From: Bdellovibrionaceae bacterium UBA6502
GTDB taxonomy: Bacteria; Bdellovibrionota; Bdellovibrionia; Bdellovibrionales; UBA840
Assembly: GCA_002436415.1 (NCBI GenBank)
Contig: DJMA01000042.1
Coordinates: 1-64,000, forward strand
Length of the DNA: 64,000 nucleotides
Reading direction: 5' to 3'
Shown: positions 8,503 to 17,147 of the stretch, piece after piece
Numbering within the stretch: position 1 is the first letter of the stretch
Layout: every line of letters begins with the position of its first letter
Program-made: the position numbers and the translations under genes
Notes under the pieces: generated by a model
The model's input: the letters and a program-made list of their open reading frames with translations, nothing else
The model's database searches: none
What the model was told of the DNA's origin: nothing

Positions 8503-9407
8503 TGTTATTTGCAGAAAAGTCCGGGGCACAAAAACGTGCTGATTTTAGAAAGGCATTAGACTCAGGAAAACTGCTACGTTTTCCTGGTGCCTTTTCTCCT
8601 TTGGTAAGTATGCTCATTGAACAAAAAGGCTTTGATGGAGTTTATATTTCTGGAGCTGTTTTATCTAATGACTTAGGTTTGCCAGACATTGGTTTAACCA
8701 ATATGTCAGAAGTAAGCAGCAGAGGAAGAGCCATTGCTCGAACTACGGAGTTGCCAGCGATTATTGATATTGATACCGGTTTTGGGGAGCCAATGTCAGC
8801 GAGTAGAACTGTGATGGAGTTAGAAGACCTTGGTTTGGCGGGTTGTCACCTTGAAGATCAGGTGAATCCTAAACGCTGCGGCCATCTAGACAACAAGAGC
8901 ATTGTTCCGCGAGAAGAGATGATTCGAAAAGTAAAGGCGGCAAGTTCAGCTAAGCGAGATGAAAACTTTGTGATCATTGCTAGAACTGACTCCCGAGCCA
9001 GTGAAGGTTTGGACGCGTCTATCGATAGAGCGAAAGCTTATGTGGATGCAGGGGCTGATATGATTTTTCCGGAAGCTTTGCAAAATGAGTCTGAGTTTGA
9101 GAAGTTTCGTAAAGAGATTAAGGTTCCGCTTCTTGCTAATATGACCGAGTTTGGAAAATCAAAACTTTTAAACAAAGAGCAACTAGAGAGGCTTGGGTAT
9201 AATCTTGTAATTTATCCCGTAACGACTCTTCGATTAGCGATGAAAGCTGTTGAAGATGGTTTGGATCATATTTTAAAAGAAGGTTCGCAAGAGGGGATTT
9301 TAGAGGATATGCAGCATCGAAAGCGTTTGTATGAAATTTTGCGTTACGAAGAATACAATCAGTTTGATCAGGGCTTATTTAATTTTGATTTAAAAAATAA
9401 TTTATAG
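8502..9407 (+). CDS. prpB: 2-methylisocitrate lyase PrpB
   Basis: A 301-residue enzyme of the isocitrate lyase/PEP mutase superfamily that splits 2-methylisocitrate into pyruvate and succinate. It has the metal-binding DIDTGFGEP segment, the catalytic KRCGH motif (CHLEDQVNPKRCGHLDNK in part) and IIARTDSRASEG. Length fits PrpB rather than the longer AceA. Its ATG overlaps the prpD stop, and prpC follows 33 bases later. Confidence 0.95.
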   Translation: MLFAEKSGAQKRADFRKALDSGKLLRFPGAFSPLVSMLIEQKGFDGVYISGAVLSNDLGLPDIGLTNMSEVSSRGRAIARTTELPAIIDIDTGFGEPMSASRTVMELEDLGLAGCHLEDQVNPKRCGHLDNKSIVPREEMIRKVKAASSAKRDENFVIIARTDSRASEGLDASIDRAKAYVDAGADMIFPEALQNESEFEKFRKEIKVPLLANMTEFGKSKLLNKEQLERLGYNLVIYPVTTLRLAMKAVEDGLDHILKEGSQEGILEDMQHRKRLYEILRYEEYNQFDQGLFNFDLKNNL

Positions 9408-9440
9408 TGTAAAAACTTTGATGAAAAATAGGGGGCTTAA

Positions 9441-10568
9441 ATGTCTGAAGTAAATGTAAAAAAAGGTTTAGAGGGAGTCATTGCGGATACAACAAAAGTA
9501 TCAAAAGTAATGCCTGAGATTAATGCTTTGGTTTACAAAGGATATCCGGTAGGGGATTTAGCAGAAAATTGTGAATTTGAGGAAGTGGCATACCTTCTTT
9601 GGAATGATGAGCTACCAAATGAAAAGCAGTTGGCAGATTTTAAAGCTTCTGAAAAAAAATATAGAAACATTTCTAATGACTTAATTGAGGTGATTAAAAA
9701 GTTTCCTAAAACGGCACATCCAATGGATACCGTTAGAACTGGTGTTAGCTTTTTAGGAATGGAAGACGAAAGAACCTTTGATAACTCTGAAGATGTAAAT
9801 AGAGATAAAGCTCTTAGACTTTTCGCTGCTATTCCTACAATCATTGCAGCTGACTATCGTGCAAGAAACAACAAGGAAATCATTGCTCCTAAAGAAGAAC
9901 TAAGTTTTTCGGAAAACTTTTTTCACATGTGCTTTGGCGAGGTGCCAGAACAAGAAGTGGTTAAGGCTTTTGATGTAAGCTTGATCTTGTATGCCGAGCA
10001 TGGATTTAATGCGTCTACTTTTACTTCTCGTGTAATTACATCAACAACATCAGATATGTATTCTGCGATTACTGGAGCTATCGGTGCATTAAAAGGACCG
10101 CTTCATGGTGGTGCCAATGAGCAAGTAATGCATATGTTAAAAGAAGTAGAAAGCCCTGAGACAGCAAAAGAATGGATGTTAGATGCACTTAAAAACAAGA
10201 AAAAAGTAATGGGCTTTGGTCACCGTGTTTACAGAAGTGGTGATAGCCGTGTCCCTACAATGAAAAAATATGCGGCAGGATTAGGGAAATGGAAAGGGGA
10301 TGAAAAGTGGCAAAAAATTTCTGATATTTTAGAACAAACTATGATTGAAGAAAAAAACATTTATCCAAACTTAGATTTTCCGGCTGGCCCTGCTTATTAT
10401 TTGATGGGTTTTGAAATTGATATGTTTACTCCAATTTTTGTGATGGCTAGAATTACAGGTTGGTCAGCACATGTTATGGAGCAAATTGCCGACAATCGAA
10501 TTATTAGACCTCTATGTCAGTATGTGGGCCCAGGGGAGAGAAAGTTTATCCCGATGAAGGATAGATAA
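9441..10568 (+). CDS. prpC: 2-methylcitrate synthase PrpC
   Basis: A 375-residue citrate synthase-family enzyme. It has the three catalytic landmarks: His in GPLHGGANEQV, His in GFGHRVYR and Asp in NLDFPAGPAYY. It condenses propionyl-CoA with oxaloacetate. A citrate synthase role cannot be excluded by sequence alone, but the short length and the prpD/prpB neighbours make methylcitrate synthase the better call. GGGGG lies upstream of the ATG. A strong terminator follows. Confidence 0.92.
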   Translation: MSEVNVKKGLEGVIADTTKVSKVMPEINALVYKGYPVGDLAENCEFEEVAYLLWNDELPNEKQLADFKASEKKYRNISNDLIEVIKKFPKTAHPMDTVRTGVSFLGMEDERTFDNSEDVNRDKALRLFAAIPTIIAADYRARNNKEIIAPKEELSFSENFFHMCFGEVPEQEVVKAFDVSLILYAEHGFNASTFTSRVITSTTSDMYSAITGAIGALKGPLHGGANEQVMHMLKEVESPETAKEWMLDALKNKKKVMGFGHRVYRSGDSRVPTMKKYAAGLGKWKGDEKWQKISDILEQTMIEEKNIYPNLDFPAGPAYYLMGFEIDMFTPIFVMARITGWSAHVMEQIADNRIIRPLCQYVGPGERKFIPMKDR

Positions 10569-10600
10569 AATCTATAGATATTTTGATTTTATTACACGAA

Positions 10601-10626
10601 AAGGGAGCCAAAAGGCTCCTTTTTTT
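10601..10626 (+). terminator. Rho-independent terminator after prpC
   Basis: GGAGCC, loop AAAA, GGCTCC, extended by flanking A/T pairs, then seven T residues. It closes the prpDBC operon. Confidence 0.93.
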
Positions 10627-10772
10627 GATTCCAGACATTTCTTTCGACTTAAACTCCTTAGACTTTTTGGGCGGTCCATAAATTTTTTTTAAATCCTTTT
10701 AAATTACTCAAACTTACAAGATCAAGCTGCTAGATATGATGAATTCTTTGAGCACTAATAAGGAGAGCTAAT

Positions 10773-12083
10773 GTGAAGATTTTAAAAATGGCCTTTTTAG
10801 GATTTATTTGTGTTGAAACTTTTCTTTTTGGCTCGCTTGCTCAGGCCAATCCTGGGATGAAGCGTGCGGATAAAACTAGAATTGCTTGTGCCATTACTGG
10901 GAGTTATGGGCTGATCGCCAATCGTTTAGAAAAAGACTCCGATGCTTTGAATAAATTAATTATTGAGATGGACGTACTAATTGATACTTTTCAAAATTCT
11001 GATGCTGGGATAGAGCTGTCGCAAAAGTCCCAACATTATCGCTATTACTTGGCTACCAATGAGGTTAAAAGGGCTGATTTAAAGCTTTATAAAAGTCGTC
11101 CTGAGCAGCTTGAATTTGAAAAAGGACTTGCTCTTGCTAATGAACGATATTTTGAGATAAGAGATATGGAAGACCTAATTAAGTCTGATATTAGTTTGGG
11201 CTTAAGAGCCAATTACCAAATAAAGACAAGTAAAGAGAGTAGTCCCGAAACAGGATTTGCGGTTCGCTCTGCGATTAATTATTTTAACTTGGTTTATAAA
11301 TTAGAGAAAATGTTAAGGAAGAGAATGAAGGATGATTATCAAGTTTATCCTGAGTTCTATAAGGAAAACACTGAGGTTTATAATCAATACACGAAACTGC
11401 TCAATAAGATTGTTTCATTTAAAAATCAAATTTTAGAAAATATCTATAGTTCTATGGGAGGCCTTGAAAACTCTAGCACCACACCAGTTTCATTGTCTGA
11501 ATTTAAAAGTATATTGGAAACGATGTCATTTCGTAGTGCCGAAGAATATACCAAGTTTTTTAAAGGAATCTATCAAAGTCAAAATAACTTGATTGATGCC
11601 TATTTGGCAGTAAGTAGGTACCAAACCAAGATCTACAAAATTTATAATCGTTTTAATGCTGGAAAATACATTTTAGATTACAGATCTAGTTTACAGGATT
11701 TTCAACCCATTAAAAACTGGGACTCTGGTCTCGATGCTTTGAAGTTAGAAATCATCGAAAAACTGGGAAGTGTGGCACCAAATTTTAAATTAGATTCGCA
11801 GAGTCCGTTTCTTGCGAAAGGGATTACTCTAGAGTCTTCACAAATGTTTTTAGACAATTTACTTTCTAGAAGAGATGTTTTCTTGGATGCGTATAAGGCT
11901 CTAGGAAGAACGGAATATGATTTGGATCTGTACTACCTAAATATTTTACTAGGTATGAGTAGAAACAAAGTTTCCGCTCAGGTTTTTGGTATTCCATCAA
12001 TTGCAAAGCGCCTAGGGGAGTTACCGGATCAAGTGATTTTGTTGATGCAAAAAGAGGTTGAGAGATTTAACTCCGCTTACTAG
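10773..12083 (+). CDS. Secreted protein of unknown function
   Basis: A 436-residue protein with a signal peptide (MKILKMAFLGFICVETFLFG..AQA, cleavage near residue 25) and a long charged, mainly helical mature part. I recognise no family. The start is GTG 10773 with AGGAG 8 nt upstream; an ATG two bases earlier runs straight into TGA and is not usable. It is monocistronic, between the prpC terminator and its own. A periplasmic or outer-membrane-associated helical role is only a guess. Confidence 0.8.
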   Translation: MKILKMAFLGFICVETFLFGSLAQANPGMKRADKTRIACAITGSYGLIANRLEKDSDALNKLIIEMDVLIDTFQNSDAGIELSQKSQHYRYYLATNEVKRADLKLYKSRPEQLEFEKGLALANERYFEIRDMEDLIKSDISLGLRANYQIKTSKESSPETGFAVRSAINYFNLVYKLEKMLRKRMKDDYQVYPEFYKENTEVYNQYTKLLNKIVSFKNQILENIYSSMGGLENSSTTPVSLSEFKSILETMSFRSAEEYTKFFKGIYQSQNNLIDAYLAVSRYQTKIYKIYNRFNAGKYILDYRSSLQDFQPIKNWDSGLDALKLEIIEKLGSVAPNFKLDSQSPFLAKGITLESSQMFLDNLLSRRDVFLDAYKALGRTEYDLDLYYLNILLGMSRNKVSAQVFGIPSIAKRLGELPDQVILLMQKEVERFNSAY

Positions 12084-12109
12084 ATTTTTACTGTAATCTA
12101 GTGTTTAAT

Positions 12110-12139
12110 AGGAAGGTGTGTAAAAGCCCTTCCTTTTTT
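12110..12139 (+). terminator. Rho-independent terminator
   Basis: AGGAAGG and CCTTCCT form a 7-bp stem around an 11-base loop, followed by TTTTTG. It ends the transcript of the secreted unknown gene. Confidence 0.75.
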
Positions 12140-12182
12140 GTTTTTAGGGAATCAATTTTTATTCTGTGAGTTTAGGTGATTT

Positions 12183-13640
12183 ATGGAAGCAGAGAAAAAA
12201 GTAATCATAGTTAGGTTTTCAGGTGAATTGAGCATCAAGCCAGATGCCGAAAAGTATCAAGCGATCGAAAGACTGTGTAAGCAAATTAGTCTACGTTTGT
12301 CAGAGAAAAATGTTTTTATTGATATCACGCATTTTCATGACCGTTTTCAGATAAAAGTTTCTGAGCAAGAAGTACAAAGTGTTTGTGCGGTTTTAGATAG
12401 AAGCTTTGGTGTAGGAAATTATTCTCTAGTTGATTTTCAGTGCTCCAGTAAGGAAGAGCAGATTTTAAGACTGGTCCCTAATTATCAAGATCAATTTTCT
12501 GGAGCAGAGTTTAGAGTTCGCGTAAAACGTAGTGGACAGCACTCTTATTCCTCCATGGATCTTGAGAAAAAAGCGGGTGCAATTTTAGGGAAAACAGCGA
12601 AAGTTAATTTAAGTTTTCCACAAAAAGTATTGCATATTGAAGTTATTAACGAAGAGGCTTTTCTTTATTCCGAAAAAAGAAAAGGCCCAGGTGGTTTGCC
12701 TCCACACAAACGTGAAAGAGCATTGGTTTTAATGTCAGGAGGCTTTGACTCTGCAGTAGCTGCTTGGATGTTGATGAAGAGAGGCGTTTGTGTTGATTAT
12801 TTATTTTGTAATATGGGTGGAAAAAGCACTGAACGACAAACTCTTCAAATAGCAAAGGTTTTGTCTGATCTCTGGAACCCTGACCCAATCGCAAAGTTTA
12901 TTTCATTAGATTTCACGGATAGCATTGAAGACATTAAAAAACATAGCTCACTGACCTATCGGCAAATTTTATTAAAATGCAAAATGTATGAAGCGGCCAG
13001 CAATGTTTCTAAAATACTTGGTTGCTACGCCATTGTCACTGGTGAGGCCTTGGGGCAGGTGAGTAGTCAGTCATTGCAGAACTTACGCGCCATTGACCTT
13101 AGCACTAGGGTTTCGGTTTTGAGACCTTGCATTGGCATGGACAAACAAGAAATTATCAAAAAAGCTTATGAAATAGGAACCGGTGTTTTATCAGCCAAGG
13201 TATTAGAGTTGTGTGGGATCACCCAAGGAAAAGCGGTTCGCAAAGCCAACCCTAGTAAGACGGACGAGTATTTACAAAGTTTGGATCAGAGCCTGATTGA
13301 AAAAGCCATTCAAGAAAGAACAGAAATTTTGTTGAAAGATGTGGATGGTAAAATGCTACAAAGCGAGTATTTGTTTGTAGATGAAATTTCTGAGGGCTAT
13401 GAAGTTATCGACTGTCGAACCCAAAAAGAGTTTTCTCAGTGGCACTATGCTGGTGCAAGAAATCTTTCGTTAAGAGAGCTTCTTGCAAATTTAAAATCAT
13501 TAAATAAAAAGAAGAAATACGTTTTGTACTGTAGCTTTGGAACACAAACACCAGTTGCTGCAGAAATCATGCAGCAAAGTGGTTTCCAAGCCTATGCTTT
13601 TAAAGGTGGTATTGGTAAGCTTCGGAGTTTACAAAAATAA
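12183..13640 (+). CDS. thiI: tRNA sulfurtransferase ThiI with rhodanese domain
   Basis: ThiI makes 4-thiouridine at tRNA position 8 and, in some bacteria, supplies sulfur for thiamine thiazole. The 485-residue product has a THUMP domain (about 60-165), a PP-loop MSGGFDSAV at about 184 that adenylates the tRNA, a conserved Cys in LELCGITQGKA near 347, and a C-terminal rhodanese-like domain with the persulfide-accepting C450 in VLYCSFGTQ. The long form with rhodanese matches the enterobacterial type, so the sulfur relay should be complete. It stands alone with no thiamine genes nearby. Confidence 0.95.
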   Translation: MEAEKKVIIVRFSGELSIKPDAEKYQAIERLCKQISLRLSEKNVFIDITHFHDRFQIKVSEQEVQSVCAVLDRSFGVGNYSLVDFQCSSKEEQILRLVPNYQDQFSGAEFRVRVKRSGQHSYSSMDLEKKAGAILGKTAKVNLSFPQKVLHIEVINEEAFLYSEKRKGPGGLPPHKRERALVLMSGGFDSAVAAWMLMKRGVCVDYLFCNMGGKSTERQTLQIAKVLSDLWNPDPIAKFISLDFTDSIEDIKKHSSLTYRQILLKCKMYEAASNVSKILGCYAIVTGEALGQVSSQSLQNLRAIDLSTRVSVLRPCIGMDKQEIIKKAYEIGTGVLSAKVLELCGITQGKAVRKANPSKTDEYLQSLDQSLIEKAIQERTEILLKDVDGKMLQSEYLFVDEISEGYEVIDCRTQKEFSQWHYAGARNLSLRELLANLKSLNKKKKYVLYCSFGTQTPVAAEIMQQSGFQAYAFKGGIGKLRSLQK

Positions 13641-13664
13641 GTAGTTTCATTTTTTAGACTAAGC

Positions 13665-15281
13665 TTAATTATTGCAAGAGTCTACGTAGCTTTCTGGTAT
13701 ATCAACCTCATCCAAAAGCTGATTATTGATTTGTAATTCTATCGCATTTCTTTGGGCTACAGTAGTTCCAATGCTATCAAGCCATGAATTAAAACTATTT
13801 TCTAATTGGGCATAGGTTTCACAAATCTCAGCAGACTTAGCGGTTACACAGGTGTTGTATTGGTTGATTAAATTCGTTCTTTTGTTTAACCATGTTTTTT
13901 CTTGTTCCTCTGTTAATTCAGGATAGTCGATGCGTACCCGAAAATTCATCTTTGCAGAATCGTATTCTGCAAGCATTGGAATTTCCTCATAATAGAGAGG
14001 GATGCTGTAGAAGTTATCTTTACTTACAAAGGACAATTTTTTATCCTGTAACATTATTGGCAACATGAAACTTACAATTCCTTTGTCTGCATAATTTAGG
14101 TTCACACATTTAGGAGTATAAGGATAAGTTTGTCTTGTAGCATATTCTTTGGCGTAAAAATAAGATGGAGCTTCGGATCGTCTTTGAATTTCTTTATCAG
14201 AACGATCGATAAAAATAGACCTAATAAAAGATGACTGATGTTCTTCCCATTGTACAGACTCGGTGCTTTTAATGTAAGAATCTAAAATGCCTCGCTGCTC
14301 TTCATTAATGTAGTGGGCGTGCATTTTACTCATTTCTTCTCCAATATTATCAGAGTAGGAGTATTGATTGTAGTCACAAGCGGTATTTCGACTTTGGTTA
14401 AAATAAGAGATACAGTGGATGTTGTTCCCTAAGAAACTCAGTTGAGGGAAATTTATGTTTTTACCAAAATAGTAGGTGGAGTTGTTTTTTGCACTAGCCT
14501 TTTGGATTCCTGCGTTCATCAATCCTAGTAGTTCTAAGTTTTCGTTAAATAAAGCCGTTCCAGAGTTTCCGTTTACGACTTTAAATTGGCAAGTTCCTGC
14601 AAGCATATAGCTTTGTGGATGATTGTATTTGACGGATACAAGGTGATCCATTCGCGCAATGCATTCATTTTTTTGAATTCTTGCGTACATATTTTTATTT
14701 TCATCTTGGCCAATGATACTGAAGTTTACTGGGTAAGTAGTTAGTCTTTGAAAGGCAGGAACTCCTACATTGTTGGTTTTGGCAATTTGTCGTGAGCTAG
14801 GATTTTTTAGGCGAATCACTACCCAATCCGGTTGGTCAACAGTTTGGCTGTTGAAATGTTCACTGATAGCAACTACTTCCTTACATTCGATGTTTTCTGC
14901 CGCAGATATATCGGTCTGGGCAAAGCTAATTTTTAGCCCATCACAAGAGTCTCCTACCTGTGAATTGATATTTGGTAAGCAATGACGGTTGGTTAAAACC
15001 TGATCTTTTTTTATTAATGTGCCAGAGCAGCCATAGACTTCAAATGTACTTGATGAATTTTCTTTTAACTCACGAAGTCCAACCAGAGCGGCTAGATACT
15101 CTGGGCAATCCTCCTGCTTGTCGCATTGGACGCTTAGGTTTTTTTGCACAGCGACGGCATTCGCTTTATTCTTAAAACGAGATTTAGCGGAATCATTGTC
15201 GACTTCCCCTCCGGGGCCACAATGAACTAGCAAAATAGCAGAGCTACTCATGACTATATATCTAAGAAGTTTTGTAAGCAT
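13665..15281 (-). CDS. Lipoprotein trypsin-like serine protease
   Basis: A 538-residue predicted lipoprotein with lipobox LLVHC (C21). The peptidase S1-like domain has a full triad: H100 in LTNRHC, D152 in QPDWVVIRL and S240 in NGNSGTAL. About 270 residues follow the protease domain, rich in Tyr/Asn with several Cys, and match no family I know. AAAGGA precedes the ATG. It converges on thiI with a 24-base gap. It is likely anchored in the outer membrane or periplasm; substrate unknown. Confidence 0.85.
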   Translation of the reverse strand: MLTKLLRYIVMSSSAILLVHCGPGGEVDNDSAKSRFKNKANAVAVQKNLSVQCDKQEDCPEYLAALVGLRELKENSSSTFEVYGCSGTLIKKDQVLTNRHCLPNINSQVGDSCDGLKISFAQTDISAAENIECKEVVAISEHFNSQTVDQPDWVVIRLKNPSSRQIAKTNNVGVPAFQRLTTYPVNFSIIGQDENKNMYARIQKNECIARMDHLVSVKYNHPQSYMLAGTCQFKVVNGNSGTALFNENLELLGLMNAGIQKASAKNNSTYYFGKNINFPQLSFLGNNIHCISYFNQSRNTACDYNQYSYSDNIGEEMSKMHAHYINEEQRGILDSYIKSTESVQWEEHQSSFIRSIFIDRSDKEIQRRSEAPSYFYAKEYATRQTYPYTPKCVNLNYADKGIVSFMLPIMLQDKKLSFVSKDNFYSIPLYYEEIPMLAEYDSAKMNFRVRIDYPELTEEQEKTWLNKRTNLINQYNTCVTAKSAEICETYAQLENSFNSWLDSIGTTVAQRNAIELQINNQLLDEVDIPESYVDSCNN

Positions 15282-15641
15282 AAATGTCCTTTTCTAATCG
15301 CCTAGAAATAGGAAATGCATACTATATGCCTTTCTAAGTTGTTTATATTTGATTTGAATTGGATTTATTCATTGAATGACCTTTTTTGTAAAGCCTTGTT
15401 CAAGAGATTTACATGTCTGAAAATACCTAGGTTCGATTGTTTCTACTTTATTTTGACTCTGAATTAGCGACATTTGTTTTTGTTCTTCAGCCTTTGGGTT
15501 TTTCCGCATTTGCTATTGCCATTAGCAGCAAGTGATAGGTATTTGTCAATTGATGTTCAGTTAAGAAAATTGAGGTTTTAAGCATGAAACAAGCAGAAAT
15601 ATTAAGTTAAAATTTTTCACAAAATAATTGGGGGGAGTTTA
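15282..15641. other. Divergent intergenic region, 360 bases
   Basis: This gap separates the divergent lipoprotein protease and di-haem peroxidase genes and must carry both promoters. Other than the minus-strand -10 with palindrome near 15317, I see only short weak dyads (for example GCTA/TAGC in the middle). No RNA gene or coding region is apparent. Confidence 0.5.
15317..15329 (-). promoter_or_regulatory. -10 box and small palindrome upstream of the lipoprotein protease
   Basis: On the minus strand TATAGT (15321-15326) matches five of six -10 positions. It lies inside GCATA-CTA-TATGC, a 5-bp dyad that could be a regulator site. It is about 35 nt before the protease start. No convincing -35 is seen. 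Confidence 0.35.
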
Positions 15642-16925
15642 ATGAAAGCAGTTGCTTATATTCTGTTTTTTATTCTATTTATAACGGCAAACTCTGCCGC
15701 TAATTCTGATGCAAAATTAAAGCAAATCATTCAGAGATTTGGCTTACAAAGTGTTGAAGCGCCTAAGGGCTTTAATGAAGCTCAGTATAGATTAGGAGAG
15801 TTATTGTTTTTCGACCCCATATTGTCTGGATCAAAAAATGTAAGTTGTTCCAGTTGCCATTCCTATAAAGCCGCTTTGGGGGATTCTTTGCCTCTCGCTT
15901 TAGGAGTAGGGGCTGTTGGTGAAGGAATTGAAAGACAACGTAAGAATAAAGCTCCCATTATTTCTCGTAATAGCCCAGCTCTTTTTAATGTAGGGCATGA
16001 AGATTTAGTTGCTTTGTTTTGGGATGGACGAGTGAGCTATGATGAAGATTCCGAAGAGTTTTTTACACCAGAAGCAGGATTGAATGGCGAGTACCCAAAG
16101 TATCATGAAATTACTAGGGTTATGAAATCTGCATTGAGTGCTCAAGCTCTATTTCCAATGACAGACCATAAAGAAATGCTTGGTAAGAACAATGACTTGT
16201 CTAAGAAGAAATCTCGAAAGGCGGTTTGGGATGGCATCACAAAACGATTAATGCAACATAAGACTTACCGAGCTTATTTGCAGCATATCTATCCAGAACA
16301 AAAAATTAATATCGGACATATTGCAGAAGCCCTTGCTCACTTTCAGAAATTTCGTTTCGCTAGTTTTAATACTCCATGGGATCAATATTTAAGAGGGGAT
16401 TTAAATGCATTGAGTGAAAATCAAAAACGAGGGGCTTTGGTTTTTGCTGGTAATGGTCGATGTGTGGTTTGCCATAATGGAAAGCTTCTGGGGGGAACTA
16501 GTTTTCACAATGTTGTTAGCCCTCAAATTGGACCTGGTTTTGACATTCATAAAAATGATGAAGGTCTTTTTTATACAAGCAATCGTAATTCTGATCGCTA
16601 CAAGTTTAGAACGCCAATGCTTAGAAATGTAAAATACACGGCTCCTTATTTTCATTCAGGTGCTTTTGCGACAATTGATGCTGTGATAGAGCATTACGTA
16701 GAAGGGGCCAATGGAATTGATAACTATGATTCCTCCTGGTTAAGTTACTTTGAAAAAAACAATTATGGACTTAAGCTATTTGTCGAAACTGATCATTACA
16801 GGCTGTTTCGAAAAAAAGAAACGGCTCATCCATTAATGAGAGCGAAGGCGATTCGTTTGAGTGAGAAAGAGAAGTATTTGTTAAAAGATTTTTTGATGAA
16901 TGCTCTTAGTGAAAAGCGCCTTTAA
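15642..16925 (+). CDS. Di-haem cytochrome c peroxidase (CcpA/MauG family)
   Basis: A 427-residue secreted protein with a signal peptide (cleavage near residue 20) and two c-type haem sites, C69-SS-C72-H73 and C274-VV-C277-H278. Motifs such as YRLGELLFFDPILSG, SPALFN, FWDGR and FRTPMLRNVKYTAPYFHSG in part are typical of periplasmic di-haem peroxidases. It would reduce hydrogen peroxide with electrons from cytochrome c; some MauG-like relatives modify other proteins instead. GGGGGGAG precedes the ATG. It ends before a repeat element and a bidirectional terminator. Confidence 0.92.
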   Translation: MKAVAYILFFILFITANSAANSDAKLKQIIQRFGLQSVEAPKGFNEAQYRLGELLFFDPILSGSKNVSCSSCHSYKAALGDSLPLALGVGAVGEGIERQRKNKAPIISRNSPALFNVGHEDLVALFWDGRVSYDEDSEEFFTPEAGLNGEYPKYHEITRVMKSALSAQALFPMTDHKEMLGKNNDLSKKKSRKAVWDGITKRLMQHKTYRAYLQHIYPEQKINIGHIAEALAHFQKFRFASFNTPWDQYLRGDLNALSENQKRGALVFAGNGRCVVCHNGKLLGGTSFHNVVSPQIGPGFDIHKNDEGLFYTSNRNSDRYKFRTPMLRNVKYTAPYFHSGAFATIDAVIEHYVEGANGIDNYDSSWLSYFEKNNYGLKLFVETDHYRLFRKKETAHPLMRAKAIRLSEKEKYLLKDFLMNALSEKRL

Positions 16926-16932
16926 AATATAA

Positions 16933-17084
16933 AACTGAAGCCTTTAATTGCGGATGAACAAGAGTTGAAGGCTTGAAATTCTTTTCTGCATTCATTGTAG
17001 GGAAGATCAAAACTCGGAAAAGCTCATTTAAACGAATCTTTTGCAGTAGTTGCTAAAGCCTATCCGCAATTAAAGGGGCTAGTT
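16933..17084. mobile_element. 152-bp MITE-like inverted-repeat element, copy A
   Basis: The ends are 23-bp inverted repeats matching at 19 positions, with a perfect core CCTTTAATTGCGGAT on the left and its complement ATCCGCAATTAAAGG on the right. The element is flanked on both sides by TATAA (16928-16932 and 17085-17089), a perfect 5-bp target duplication. It has no coding capacity. Its interior matches, in parts, the copies at 27424-27733, including a direct match of CTTGAAATTCTTTTCTGCAT with the outer copy there. The whole can fold into one long hairpin in RNA. Confidence 0.85.
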
Positions 17085-17099
17085 TATAAAACATAGAAC

Positions 17100-17127
17100 A
17101 AAAAAAGGAAGCCTAAGGCTTCCTTTT
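17100..17127. terminator. Bidirectional terminator
   Basis: GGAAGCCT-A-AGGCTTCC is a perfect palindrome flanked by an A run on the left and TTTT on the right, so it can end transcripts from both the peroxidase gene (plus) and the S41 peptidase gene (minus), which converge here. Confidence 0.88.
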
Positions 17128-17147
17128 AATGTTTTTGTATCCATTTT

